Source: Gammaproteobacteria bacterium (GTDB taxonomy: Bacteria > Pseudomonadota > Gammaproteobacteria > Steroidobacterales > Steroidobacteraceae). Taken from it: DNA of 64,000 nt. The notes under the pieces were generated by a model. It made no database searches. It had not been told where the DNA came from and saw nothing but the letters and a program-made list of their open reading frames with translations. Numbering within the stretch: the stretch's first letter is position 1; each line of letters opens with the position of its first letter. The position numbers were made by a program, and so were the translations under genes. Shown one piece after another: positions 52,996-61,548 of this stretch. The stretch lies in NCBI GenBank assembly GCA_017577615.1, contig PKRE01000001.1:1-64000 (forward strand), read 5' to 3'.

Positions 52996-53734
52996 CCTCC
53001 AGCTTTCTCACCCAAATGTTGCGGAAGCTCACGATGTGTCCGTGATCCTGCAAACGAAGGGCGCCGTCTCCGTGTGGCTCGTAGCTCGGCTCTCCAATAT
53101 AGGTTGTCGTGCCGCGGAGCTCGACGTCGTGATGGATGAGCACGCCATTGTGGAACACAGTCATCCGCGCTGGGGAGCGCAAGGTGCCATCCTGCTCGAA
53201 TCGAGGCGCGATGAAAACAATGTCGTAGGTCTGCCATTCACCCGCGGGACGCGACGCATTCACGAGCGGAATGTGCTGCTTGTAGATGGCGCCCGCCTGG
53301 CCGTTCGAATAGGTGCGATTGTCGAACGAGTCCAGCACCTGGACCTCGTAGCGCTCCTGCAGAAAGACGCCGCTATTACCGCGATCCTGGCCCTTCTTCT
53401 CGGGGGGCAAGTGTGCCGTCCGCCACTCGATGTGAAGCTGCACGTCGCCGAACTTCTGCGTCGTTCGGATATCCCCGGTCCCTGGCGCCACGGTGAGCGC
53501 GCCATTCGCGACGATCCATTTTGCGGGCCCACCTTCGACGCTCTCCCAGCCGTTCAATGTCTCGCCATCGAAAAGGATGATCGCATCCTCTGGCGGATCG
53601 GCAAACGTTGCGCCGGGCCGCACGTGCTTGGGCACTGGCTCCCACACCTCGGTGTCCTCCGGCCGCACCGCCTCCGCCCATGAAGTCGCGCACAGGACGG
53701 CTGCCGCCAGCATCGTCATTATGGTTTTTTTCAT
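52988..53734 (-). CDS. DUF1080 (3-keto-disaccharide hydrolase-like) protein
   Basis: 248 residues from the ATG at 53734 (MKKTIMTMLAAAVLCATSWA, signal peptide). Concanavalin-like DUF1080 fold: IILFDGETLNGWESVEGGPAKW, LHIEWRTAHLPPEKKGQDRGNSGVFLQERYEVQVLDSF in pieces, AIYKQHIPLVNASRPAGEWQTYDIVF, GALRLQDHGHIVSFRNIWVRKL. Members hydrolyse 3-keto-glycosides or bind glycans in the periplasm. Exact substrate unknown. Confidence 0.92.
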   Translation of the reverse strand: MKKTIMTMLAAAVLCATSWAEAVRPEDTEVWEPVPKHVRPGATFADPPEDAIILFDGETLNGWESVEGGPAKWIVANGALTVAPGTGDIRTTQKFGDVQLHIEWRTAHLPPEKKGQDRGNSGVFLQERYEVQVLDSFDNRTYSNGQAGAIYKQHIPLVNASRPAGEWQTYDIVFIAPRFEQDGTLRSPARMTVFHNGVLIHHDVELRGTTTYIGEPSYEPHGDGALRLQDHGHIVSFRNIWVRKLEGL

Positions 53735-53857
53735 CTCGTGGTGGCCCCCGATGCGAAAGCAATGTTTGTACACCGACACTCTTGCTTTCGCTAGGGGACA
53801 AGCGCTTGGCAGGGCGGGGGACGGACCGAGCTATCCGGAGCCGCGCAGCGCCGCCGC

Positions 53858-54169
53858 TCAAGCGGCATTCGCGACTGGTTGCCCGGCTCTGTGGTCGAGC
53901 ACCAAGTTGTAAAGTGCAACGAGCGCCGGGAACAGATTGGAGAGCACGCCTACGGAATCGTTGCGCCCGAAGATAAAGTAGCTCAGGAGAAGCACGCTTC
54001 CGGCCAGACTCATGATCCAGAAGGTGCGCGGAATGACAGGTCGACCGCGGACGTGCGTCGCAGCAACCTGCACCAACCAACGTCCGGCAAACAAGAAGAC
54101 GCCTAGGTACCCAACGATCTTCCAGCCTGTAATCGTAACTCCGAATACGTGCCCTAGTACTTGGTCCAT
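53858..54169 (-). CDS. LAB_N domain membrane protein
   Basis: 103 residues, three membrane helices. WKIVGYLGVFLFAGRWLVQ, IPRTFWIMSLAGSVLLLSYFIFGRNDSVGVLSNLFPALVALYNLVL (in pieces) is the LAB_N domain first seen at the N terminus of some lipid-A-disaccharide synthases. Here it stands alone. Such proteins often accompany glycosyltransferases of lipid modification, but no such partner is next to it. Confidence 0.9.
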   Translation of the reverse strand: MDQVLGHVFGVTITGWKIVGYLGVFLFAGRWLVQVAATHVRGRPVIPRTFWIMSLAGSVLLLSYFIFGRNDSVGVLSNLFPALVALYNLVLDHRAGQPVANAA

Positions 54170-54311
54170 ACGCTCAGCTTGCGTGACATGCAGTCATACG
54201 CCGAATCAATTCCTGAGGCGGCGAAGGAGTTCAAGAGCAATCGCACGGCCGGCGTGAACTCGAGGAGCGCCGACAACTTGAGATGCTTTCGTCTGTCGCA
54301 TCCGCCCCTCC

Positions 54312-54544
54312 TACCCTCCCCCGCTTCGCGTGGGAGGGTACATTTTGGTGTCCCGCTTTGGGGGGAAAGGAACGGCTTGGTCTCCCGTTTCGCTGGCGGA
54401 ATGCCTTGGTAGGCCGCTTCACTGGGAGGGAGCGTCTTGGTGTCCGCTTCGCGGGGGAGGAAAACGCCTTGGTATCCGCCTTGCGGGGCTGTTGCCTAGG
54501 CGCACCCTCCCCCGCTTTGCGGGGGAGGGCTGGGAGGGGGTTCA
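54312..54544. repeat. REP-like hairpin array (family A)
   Basis: Two good palindromes lie at the ends: TACCCTCCC/GGGAGGGTA (54312-54340) and CCCTCCCCCGC-TTT-GCGGGGGAGGG (54505-54529). Between them are about five units of 29-34 bp, each starting CTTGGT and holding a decayed version of TCCCGCTTCGCGGGGGAGG. It fills the gap between the LAB_N and PepSY genes; no gene is visible in 54170-54544. Confidence 0.75.
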
Positions 54545-54808
54545 CTAATCCCACCACTCCGGCTTTTCGCGCAGAATCTCGCCGGTCCGTGGATCGATGT
54601 GAATCTCGACGCGCCGTCCAGAAGGATTCGTCGCCTCGACCTCCCACACGCCGTCGTCCTTGTCGATCTCATCGATGGCCGTATAGCCCGCCTCCTCCAG
54701 CTTCGCGATCACTTCCCTCGCGCTGAGCTCGGTCCGCGGTTGGGTCTGCGCCAGCACCATCGGTGCGGTCGCGATCAAGGCGAGCATTGCAAGTAGTGTC
54801 TTTTTCAT
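54545..54808 (-). CDS. Small periplasmic PepSY protein
   Basis: 87 residues from the ATG at 54808 with GGAGGATG about 6 nt upstream. Signal peptide (MKKTLLAMLALIATAPMVLA), then one PepSY domain: LSAREVIAKLEEAGYTAIDEIDKDDGVWEVEATNPSGRRVEIHIDPRTGEIL in pieces. It is divergent from a second PepSY gene and a two-component system. PepSY proteins are thought to inhibit proteases or to sense. This one may be a regulated target of the adjacent system. Confidence 0.88.
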   Translation of the reverse strand: MKKTLLAMLALIATAPMVLAQTQPRTELSAREVIAKLEEAGYTAIDEIDKDDGVWEVEATNPSGRRVEIHIDPRTGEILREKPEWWD

Positions 54809-54930
54809 GATGCATCCTCCGTACAAAGTGGACCAATCTGGTTCGGACGCATCATCGCAAGCCGACACTAAACACTTTGTGAGCGCGCCGTTCATGATTT
54901 GTTTAGACTGCCATCTGCTAACTTCGCGGC

Positions 54931-55230
54931 ATGAAGAAGTGGCACATCCTCATTGTGGCTGCGGCCCTGCTCGCTGCCTTCGGCCTCAGAGCCGACGACG
55001 ACCACGAGGTCGCACGTCGTGCCGTGCAGCGCGGCGAAATACTGCCGCTGTCCAAGATCCTCGAGATTGCCGAACGCGACTATCCCGGACGGGTGCTCGA
55101 GGTGGATCTGGAGCGGGAGGGCGGTCGTTACTTGTACGAAATTGAGATCTTGCTGACAGACGGGCACGTGGTCGAGCTGACATACGATGCTGCGACAGGC
55201 AGGCTTCTGGAAGTCGAAGTCGAGGACTGA
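54931..55230 (+). CDS. Small periplasmic PepSY protein, linked to TCS
   Basis: 99 residues. Signal peptide (HILIVAAALLAAFGLRA), then LPLSKILEIAERDYPGRVLEVDLE, YLYEIEILLTDGHVVELTYDAATGRLLEVE, a PepSY domain. It is 11 nt before the response regulator gene, so is probably in one transcript with it. Together with the divergent PepSY gene it frames a 122-bp shared promoter region. Confidence 0.88.
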   Translation: MKKWHILIVAAALLAAFGLRADDDHEVARRAVQRGEILPLSKILEIAERDYPGRVLEVDLEREGGRYLYEIEILLTDGHVVELTYDAATGRLLEVEVED

Positions 55231-55241
55231 CAACGCCGACT

Positions 55242-55913
55242 ATGCGCGTGCTGATCGCCGAAGATGAAGTCAAGCTCGCCGAGCGCATTCGCACGGCGCT
55301 GACGAATGCGGGCATGACGGCGGACATCGCACCCGACGGCGTGGAAGCGCAGTTCCTGGGCGAAACCGAACCTTACGATGCCGCAGTGCTCGACCTGGGG
55401 CTGCCCAAGATCGACGGGCTCACCGTTCTGGAGCATTGGCGTAAGGCCGATCGCAAGATGCCGGTGCTGATCCTGACCGCTCGCAGCCGCTGGCACGAGA
55501 AGCTGGCCGGATTCAATGCGGGTGCCGACGACTATCTCACGAAACCCTTCGAGATGGACGAGCTCGTCGTGCGCCTCAAGGCGCTCATCCGTCGCAGCGC
55601 TGGTCATGCCTCGCCGATCCTGGAATGCGGCGCGCTCAAGCTCGACACCAACGCCGCACGATTCGAATACGACGGGCAGCCCGTCGACCTGACGGCGCAG
55701 GAGTACCGCATCCTCGCGTTTCTCATGCACCACGCCGGACGGGTCGTCAGCCGCACGGAGCTAATGGAGCATGTATACGCACGCGATGCGGACAGCGACT
55801 CCAATGTGCTCGATGTGCTCATCGGCCGCATTCGCAAGAAATTGCCGGTGCCGATGCTAACGACCGTGCGGGGACAAGGCTTCGTGCTCGGTAGACCACG
55901 TGAGACGCGTTAG
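55242..55913 (+). CDS. OmpR/PhoP-family response regulator
   Basis: 223 residues. Receiver: MRVLIAEDEVKLAERI (acidic pocket), phospho-Asp in AAVLDLGLPKIDG (about 51), Thr in LTARSRW and Lys in LTKPFEMDELV. C-terminal winged helix: LDLTAQEYRILAFLMHHAGRVVSRTELMEHVY-type sequence and NVLDVLIGRIRKKL, RGQGFVL. It forms a pair with the kinase that follows; the genes overlap by 14 nt. Confidence 0.95.
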   Translation: MRVLIAEDEVKLAERIRTALTNAGMTADIAPDGVEAQFLGETEPYDAAVLDLGLPKIDGLTVLEHWRKADRKMPVLILTARSRWHEKLAGFNAGADDYLTKPFEMDELVVRLKALIRRSAGHASPILECGALKLDTNAARFEYDGQPVDLTAQEYRILAFLMHHAGRVVSRTELMEHVYARDADSDSNVLDVLIGRIRKKLPVPMLTTVRGQGFVLGRPRETR

Positions 55914-57267
55914 ATCGCTGCGTGCCCGCCTGCTGCTCGGCGCGCTCGTATGGGTCGCCTGCGCGAGCCTCGCGGGTGGCTATGCGCTTTCGTATGCGTT
56001 TCGCACTGCCGCGCGTGATGCGTTCGACGCTCAGCTCGGTTCCCTCGTTGCCGTGCTCATTGGGCTGGTGGATCTCGATGCGAACGGGCAATTGCGCCTG
56101 GCACGTCCGATCGGCGACCCACATTTCGACCAGGTGTACTCGGGCTGGTACTGGATGGTCATCGGCCCGGAAGCACAACTGCGATCGCGATCGCTGTGGG
56201 ATCTCGAACTCGAGGTGCCCGACATCACGACGACCTCAGCCGCACCGACGATTTCCACCGCACGCGATCCGCTCGGGCGCGAGCTGCGCGTAGCAGTGCA
56301 ACGCGCGGTGCTGCCTGGCTCGTCGGCCCCGCTCTTGTTCGTCGTCACCGGCAATGCGGAAGCGCTGCACGTGCAGTATCGCCGCTTCGATACCATCCTG
56401 CGCATCGCGTTGAGCGCCTTGGGCCTGGGACTTCTCTTTGCAGTGCTCGTGCAGATTCGCTTCGGACTACGGCCGCTCGAACGGCTCGTGCGTGAGATCG
56501 AAGCCATCCGTTCAGGCAAAGCAGAACGCTTGTCCGAGCTCGAGACGGCGGAGCTCGACAGTCTCGTAGCGGAAGTGAATTCGCTGATCGATCACAATCG
56601 GCGCGTGGTCGAGCGAGCGCGCGCGAGCGCAAGCGATCTTGCGCATGCGTTGAAGACGCCTCTTGCCGTGATGAAATCGCTCGAGCGCGAGGAAGGGCCC
56701 GAGGCGGCACGAGAGCGTAGCGAGCAGCTCGCGACGATGGAGCGGATCGTGACGCGACACTTGGCACGAGCTGCCGCTGCAGGACCGGGACGACACAGCC
56801 CGGTGGCCATCACACCTATCGTCGAGGAAATCGCGCGCGGGCTGACGCGCGTGCACGCGGACCGCGTCATCGTCATTCAAAACGAAGTTCCGAGCAGCGT
56901 GAACTATCCGGCGGATCGACAAGATCTCGAGGAGATTGTCGGTAACCTGCTCGAGAATGCCTGCAAGTGGGCCAAGCGGCGCGTGCGAGTGAGCGGCGAG
57001 CTTGTCCGAGATCGGCTCGTGCTCGTCGTCGAAGACGACGGGCCGGGCATGTCTGAGGAGCGCGCGCGACTTGCGGTTGACCGTGGCGTGCGTTTCGACG
57101 AGCGCCATCCGGGCAGCGGTCTCGGACTTGCGATCGTGAGCGACCTCGTGCACGTCTATGAAGGCACGCTCACGCTGTCGCGCTCCGAGTTGGGTGGAGT
57201 CTGTGCGCGGGTCGAGCTGCCCCCTCCCTTACCCTCCCCCGCAAAGCGGGGGAGGGATCATGTTTGA
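55900..57267 (+). CDS. Sensor histidine kinase, PhoQ-like; C terminus made of REP
   Basis: 455 residues from a GTG at 55900. Two membrane helices (about 10-30 and 165-185) enclose a periplasmic sensor of about 130 residues. H-box SDLAHALKTPLAVM, N-box GNLLENACKWAKRRV, G1 VEDDGPGMSEE and G2 HPGSGLGLAIVSDL are intact. The natural end would be near GGVCARVELP. The last 15 or so residues (PPLPSPAKRGRDHV) are encoded by a REP palindrome at 57232-57256, which has replaced the original stop. Confidence 0.93.
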   Translation: MRRVRSLRARLLLGALVWVACASLAGGYALSYAFRTAARDAFDAQLGSLVAVLIGLVDLDANGQLRLARPIGDPHFDQVYSGWYWMVIGPEAQLRSRSLWDLELEVPDITTTSAAPTISTARDPLGRELRVAVQRAVLPGSSAPLLFVVTGNAEALHVQYRRFDTILRIALSALGLGLLFAVLVQIRFGLRPLERLVREIEAIRSGKAERLSELETAELDSLVAEVNSLIDHNRRVVERARASASDLAHALKTPLAVMKSLEREEGPEAARERSEQLATMERIVTRHLARAAAAGPGRHSPVAITPIVEEIARGLTRVHADRVIVIQNEVPSSVNYPADRQDLEEIVGNLLENACKWAKRRVRVSGELVRDRLVLVVEDDGPGMSEERARLAVDRGVRFDERHPGSGLGLAIVSDLVHVYEGTLTLSRSELGGVCARVELPPPLPSPAKRGRDHV

Positions 57268-57878
57268 GTGCTCTCCCACGATGCGAGGAAGGACATGTTG
57301 TTTGAGGGCTTTTTGTTTGAGAGTTTTCTCCGCGATGAAGGGAGGGATCATGTTTGAGCGCTCTCCTCACGATGCGGGGAAGGACATGTTTGTTTGAGGG
57401 CTTTTTGTTTGAGAGCTTTCTCCGCGATGAAGGGAGGGGGATCATGTTTGAGTGCTCTCCCACGATGCGGGGAAGGACATGTTGTTTGAGGGCTTTTTGT
57501 TTGAGAGTTTTCTCCGCGATGCGAGAGAGGATCATGATTAGGCAACTCCGCGATGCTCGGTAAGGAGCATGACTAAACACCCTCGCGATGCGCGGGAAGG
57601 ACATGCTCGGGCGCTCTCCCCGCGATGCGACGGAAGGATCCTGATTGGCGGGAGCCTTATCAAGGCTCCCTCGGGAGGCGAGGGAGCAGTTCTATTTAGA
57701 CCCCCGCAAGGCGGGGAGTAATCTTGTTCAAGCCCTGCCCCGCGATGCGGTAGTGATCCCGTTCAAACTCTTCACGACGCGGGAGTAACCGTACTTAACC
57801 CTCCCCGGCTCCGCGGGGGAGTATCTTGTTCAAGTTAAAGCCCTCCCCCGCGATGCGGGGGCGGGTCAGGGAGGGGGC
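57232..57878. repeat. Large REP-like array (family A), about 650 bp
   Basis: It begins with a perfect palindrome CCCTCCCCCGC-AAA-GCGGGGGAGGG (57232-57256). Three near-identical tandem units follow at 57256, 57346 and 57440 (periods 90, 94 and 90 bp). Each contains the words GATCATGTTTGAG, GCTCTCCCACGATGCGGGGAAGGACATG and TTTTTGTTTGAGAG in pieces. Further units of about 30-36 bp, decayed to different degrees, run to 57878. It fills the gap between two convergent genes and forms the 3' end of the kinase. No coding potential seen. Confidence 0.8.
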
Positions 57879-60257
57879 CTAGAACCGCACCCGGAAGCCC
57901 AGCCACGCGCCACGCGGCGGCCCCGCGCCGAAGAAGCGCGGATCGTCGAACTCAGGAAAGACTTCGTCCGGCTCGCCGAGCAAGCCGAAGGTCTCGTATT
58001 CCTCGTCCAGCACGTTCTCGACGCGGGCGTACACGGTCATGTGATTGCTGAACCGATACTCGCCGTGCAGATTCAGCACCACATAATCATCGGTCTTGCC
58101 GAGCAAGTTCGGCTCGTCGCCTCGCAAGTAGACGCCTGAGCGATACAAGAGATCGCCGCCGATGACAAACCCTCGGGTGACAAAGAAATCCGCGGCGAAG
58201 TTTGCTTGGTGCTTTGGGATGCCGGGGATCGTCGCCCCGGACGGCACCTGCAGCGCGCCTTCGCCCACGATCTGCGGAGCGTCCTCGTCCTCTTCGAAGA
58301 TCGGATGATTGGGACTGTTGACCGCGAAGCTGTCCTCGAACGTTGCATCGACCAAGCTGTAGTCGAACGACCAACGGAAACGCTCGAACTGCTGCGCGAC
58401 GCCAAGCTCGATGCCCACGCGGCGGGTGTCGCCGACATTGTCGAAGAAGCCGACGTTCGCCTGTGCTCCACCGGTGGTCTGGAACAAAATGTCGTCGCGA
58501 TTGAGTGTGTAGAAGGCGCCGATGTTCCAGCGCATTCCATTCTGCGCGCGACCGCGCAGGCCGAGCTCTGCTGTGCGTGCGACCACCTCGTCGAGCGGAG
58601 GATCGGCCAGGAACGCGTTCGGCAAGTTGCACGGCGCGTCGGCGCTCGCGCATGCAAGCTCGACGGGTGTCGGCGTGCGCGTCGATTCGCCGACGTTGGC
58701 GTACAGCGTCGTCGCTTGCCCCAAACGGTACGTGAAACCGAGCGCCGGATTGAAACGCTCGAAACGATGCCGGCCATCGAGCTCCGGCGAGGCACCCGTT
58801 CGATCGTTCAAGCGAATGCGCGTCGTATCGAAGCGGCCGGATACCGTCAAATGCGCGCGGTCCGTCAGCGCCAGCCTGTTCGTGAAATAAGCGCTCGCAA
58901 CCGACACCTCGCTCTTGACGTCTGTGAGAAACTCCTCGACGAAAATGCCCGTGCGCGAAGTGGAACGATTCTCAAGCAGGCGCGCTACTTCTGTCATCGA
59001 ATGGAACGTCGCACGACCTTCTTGGAACGCGATGCCTACGAGCAAGTCGTTGGCCCGACCGGCGAGCTGCGTGCTCCAGCTCAGCTGCAACGACCCACCA
59101 TAGCTATCCTGCCGGCGGCGGCTGATGTTGTTGATCGCATTCAGCTCCTCGCCGTCCATCTCCGCCGGAATCGGATTGCCAGCCATGTCGAAGGCCACCT
59201 CGATGGCATCGTCGTCATCGGCGGAGCATTCGCCATCACCATTCAGGTCGACGAAATCCTCGACCAGGAACTCGTCGTCTCCGAACTCGCATTCCTCGAA
59301 GACGGTGCCGTCGCCGTTGAAACTGTCCGTGTCGATGTCTCGGTAATAGGCGTTGCCTGCGAGCACGAGGGAACTCGACAGCGCATGCTGACCGGAAAGA
59401 ATGAGCTGCACTTGTGAGTTCTCGGTGATGTCCGGATGCGTGAACACCTGCTTGCGATCGATCGCGAGCAACTCGGCCGGCGAGGCCCCGTTGCCACGCA
59501 ACTTGGTGTCTCCCATCGACAGGCTCAGATCCAGCTGCGAGCTCTCGTCGTTGCGCCAGCTCACGACACCGAAGAAGCGGATCGCTTCGGACTTCGAGTA
59601 GTCACGCCATCCGTCCTCTTCGAAGTAATCGACGTTCGCGTAGTACCCGAAAGAGTCGTTGTGTCCGCCGTGCTGTAACGATGCCACGATGCGTCCGAAC
59701 GAGCCTCCATGAGCTTCGATTCCGGTACCCTGGTAATCGAAACCTGTCTTCATCCTGAACGAGAGCGCTCCACCGAGCGAGTTCAATCCGAACACGGGAT
59801 GTGCACCGCCCAACATTTGCACGCTTTGAATCGCTGACAGCGGGATGAGATCCCAGTTGACCGTGTCCCCAAACGGCTCATTGATGCGTACACCGTCTTG
59901 GTAAACGGCGAGTCCCTGCGGGAGACCCAGCAGCGGCGAAGCAGTGAACCCGCGGAAGTTCACGTCGGGCTGCAGCGGATTGTTCTGCGCGTGATTGATG
60001 TTGACGCCCGAGAACGAACGATTGAGCAGCTCTGTCACGTCCATGACGTGCAGGCGCTGGATATCGTCCGCCGCGACCAGCTGAACGCTCGACGGCACAT
60101 CTGCCGCATCGATGCCGATCCCGTACGGCGCCGTGACAATGATCTCCGGTATCGGATGTTGTTCGACCTGCGCTTGAGCGTAGACAGCGCTTGCGAGCGC
60201 ATGCGCCAGCACCACCGCGACAGCCGTCTGCGCTGAATGAATATGCATCCGGTTCAT
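57879..60257 (-). CDS. TonB-dependent receptor with EF-hand-like acidic loop
   Basis: 792 residues from the ATG at 60257 with GAGAGG about 8 nt upstream. Signal peptide (VAVVLAHALASAVYAQA). Plug: IPEIIVTAPYG, DVTELLNRSFSGVNINHAQNNPLQPDVNFRGFTASPLLGLPQGLAVYQDGVRINEPFGD in pieces. The barrel ends ...WLGFRVRF. An inserted acidic loop at about 350-390 contains DLNGDGECSADDDD, which fits the DxNxDG calcium-loop pattern, after FNGDGTVFEECEF. The plug resembles the vitamin B12/unclassified receptor group; ligand unknown. Next to a NarL-type two-component system. Confidence 0.9.
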   Translation of the reverse strand: MNRMHIHSAQTAVAVVLAHALASAVYAQAQVEQHPIPEIIVTAPYGIGIDAADVPSSVQLVAADDIQRLHVMDVTELLNRSFSGVNINHAQNNPLQPDVNFRGFTASPLLGLPQGLAVYQDGVRINEPFGDTVNWDLIPLSAIQSVQMLGGAHPVFGLNSLGGALSFRMKTGFDYQGTGIEAHGGSFGRIVASLQHGGHNDSFGYYANVDYFEEDGWRDYSKSEAIRFFGVVSWRNDESSQLDLSLSMGDTKLRGNGASPAELLAIDRKQVFTHPDITENSQVQLILSGQHALSSSLVLAGNAYYRDIDTDSFNGDGTVFEECEFGDDEFLVEDFVDLNGDGECSADDDDAIEVAFDMAGNPIPAEMDGEELNAINNISRRRQDSYGGSLQLSWSTQLAGRANDLLVGIAFQEGRATFHSMTEVARLLENRSTSRTGIFVEEFLTDVKSEVSVASAYFTNRLALTDRAHLTVSGRFDTTRIRLNDRTGASPELDGRHRFERFNPALGFTYRLGQATTLYANVGESTRTPTPVELACASADAPCNLPNAFLADPPLDEVVARTAELGLRGRAQNGMRWNIGAFYTLNRDDILFQTTGGAQANVGFFDNVGDTRRVGIELGVAQQFERFRWSFDYSLVDATFEDSFAVNSPNHPIFEEDEDAPQIVGEGALQVPSGATIPGIPKHQANFAADFFVTRGFVIGGDLLYRSGVYLRGDEPNLLGKTDDYVVLNLHGEYRFSNHMTVYARVENVLDEEYETFGLLGEPDEVFPEFDDPRFFGAGPPRGAWLGFRVRF

Positions 60258-60491
60258 GCTACGCCTCTCGTACGTGGCCAACCCTGGAACCAACGTCCCT
60301 TCGCACAAGTTGCACGTGGGCGCAAAAGTTGCACAAGGGAATTTGTCCTGATGTGCGCGGGAAAAATTCCCGCGACACTAGCGGCGATTTGAGTCGCGAA
60401 GGTGGCCAGCAGCGAGGACGCCGCTCGCGAGTGACTGGTGCTCGGTCAACCAGCCGAACGGCTGCACCATATCAATTGGGAGGAGTCTCGA

Positions 60492-61538
60492 ATGTCACGC
60501 ATGACACAGTGTCACTCCGAGGCGCAGCACACGAGTGTCCCATTTCCGTGGTGCGATGCCGCAATCGTGGCCCTGGTCACTGTGGTGGCCGCGCTCGTGT
60601 TCGCCTACGTGGAGCTGAGCGAGACGCTGTTCGTCAAGACACGAGCTTGGGAGCACCTTCAGCTTGACGAGCTGCCAGGAACCTTGCTCGTTCTCTCCGT
60701 TGGCATGGCTTGGTTCGCTTGGCGTCGATACGTGGAAACGCGCAGGGAGCTCGTTGCCCGACGTGCAGCGGAGACACAACTTGCCTCGCTGCTGGACGAT
60801 CATCGGCGCTTGGCTCAGCAACACGTGCAACTGCAGGAGGCGGAGCGCAAGACGCTCGCACGCGAGCTGCACGATGAGCTGGGCCAGTACTTGAATGCAA
60901 TCAAAACGGACGCAGTGACCATCCAGCGTCGCGCGTTGCGCGTCGATCGAACGATTCATCGGGCCGCATCCGCGATTGTCGAGCACTGCGACCATGTCCA
61001 GGAAACTGTGCGGGCGTTGGTCAGTCGCTTGCGGCCCACGGGCCTTGACGTCCTTGGTCTGCGTGCTGCGCTCGAGCATTTCTTCGATCTCGTCCGACAG
61101 AGCACCCCGCAGCGTCGACTCATCGTCCGACTCGAGGGCGATCTCGACCATCTCGACGATGACGTATCGCTGGCGATCTACCGACTGGTGCAAGAAGGGC
61201 TCACCAATGTCTCGAAGCACGCGGGCGCGCGCAGCGTACACATCCATATCGCCCGCGCCCATGCATCCAACCGCGACGGTTCCGACGACGAGGTCACCGT
61301 CGCGCTCTCGGACGATGGGCGGGGCGCAGATCCTCATGCGAAGACGCTCGGCCTGGGTCTGCTTGGTATGCGCGAGCGCGTGGAGATGCTGGACGGCACA
61401 CTCGAGATCCGCACTGCCCCGGGCAAGGGATTCAGCATTCACGCACGTATACCCGCACGAGCGAGGAGATCGCCCCGCCTCGAGAACACATCGGCGCGCA
61501 CCAGCACAGCTGATCAACTTGTCGAGCGAGCTACTTGA
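60492..61538 (+). CDS. Sensor histidine kinase, NarX/DegS type
   Basis: 348 residues from the ATG at 60492, with GGGAGGAG about 8 nt upstream. Two membrane helices (about 22-42 and 65-82) enclose a short periplasmic loop. HisKA_3 dimer region has ERKTLARELHDELGQYLNAIKTD with the phospho-His in ELHDELGQ. HATPase has YRLVQEGLTNVSKHAGARSV and LSDDGRG, LGLGLLGMRERVEML. The periplasmic part is too short for a large ligand domain. It is paired with the regulator 10 nt downstream. Confidence 0.94.
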   Translation: MSRMTQCHSEAQHTSVPFPWCDAAIVALVTVVAALVFAYVELSETLFVKTRAWEHLQLDELPGTLLVLSVGMAWFAWRRYVETRRELVARRAAETQLASLLDDHRRLAQQHVQLQEAERKTLARELHDELGQYLNAIKTDAVTIQRRALRVDRTIHRAASAIVEHCDHVQETVRALVSRLRPTGLDVLGLRAALEHFFDLVRQSTPQRRLIVRLEGDLDHLDDDVSLAIYRLVQEGLTNVSKHAGARSVHIHIARAHASNRDGSDDEVTVALSDDGRGADPHAKTLGLGLLGMRERVEMLDGTLEIRTAPGKGFSIHARIPARARRSPRLENTSARTSTADQLVERAT

Positions 61539-61548
61539 GGTCGAAGAA

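Noticed and set aside
57256..57529. Possible CRISPR array
   Set aside because: Units are 90-94 bp with internal hairpins and the intervening sequence is also repeated, so there are no unique spacers. It is a REP-type array.
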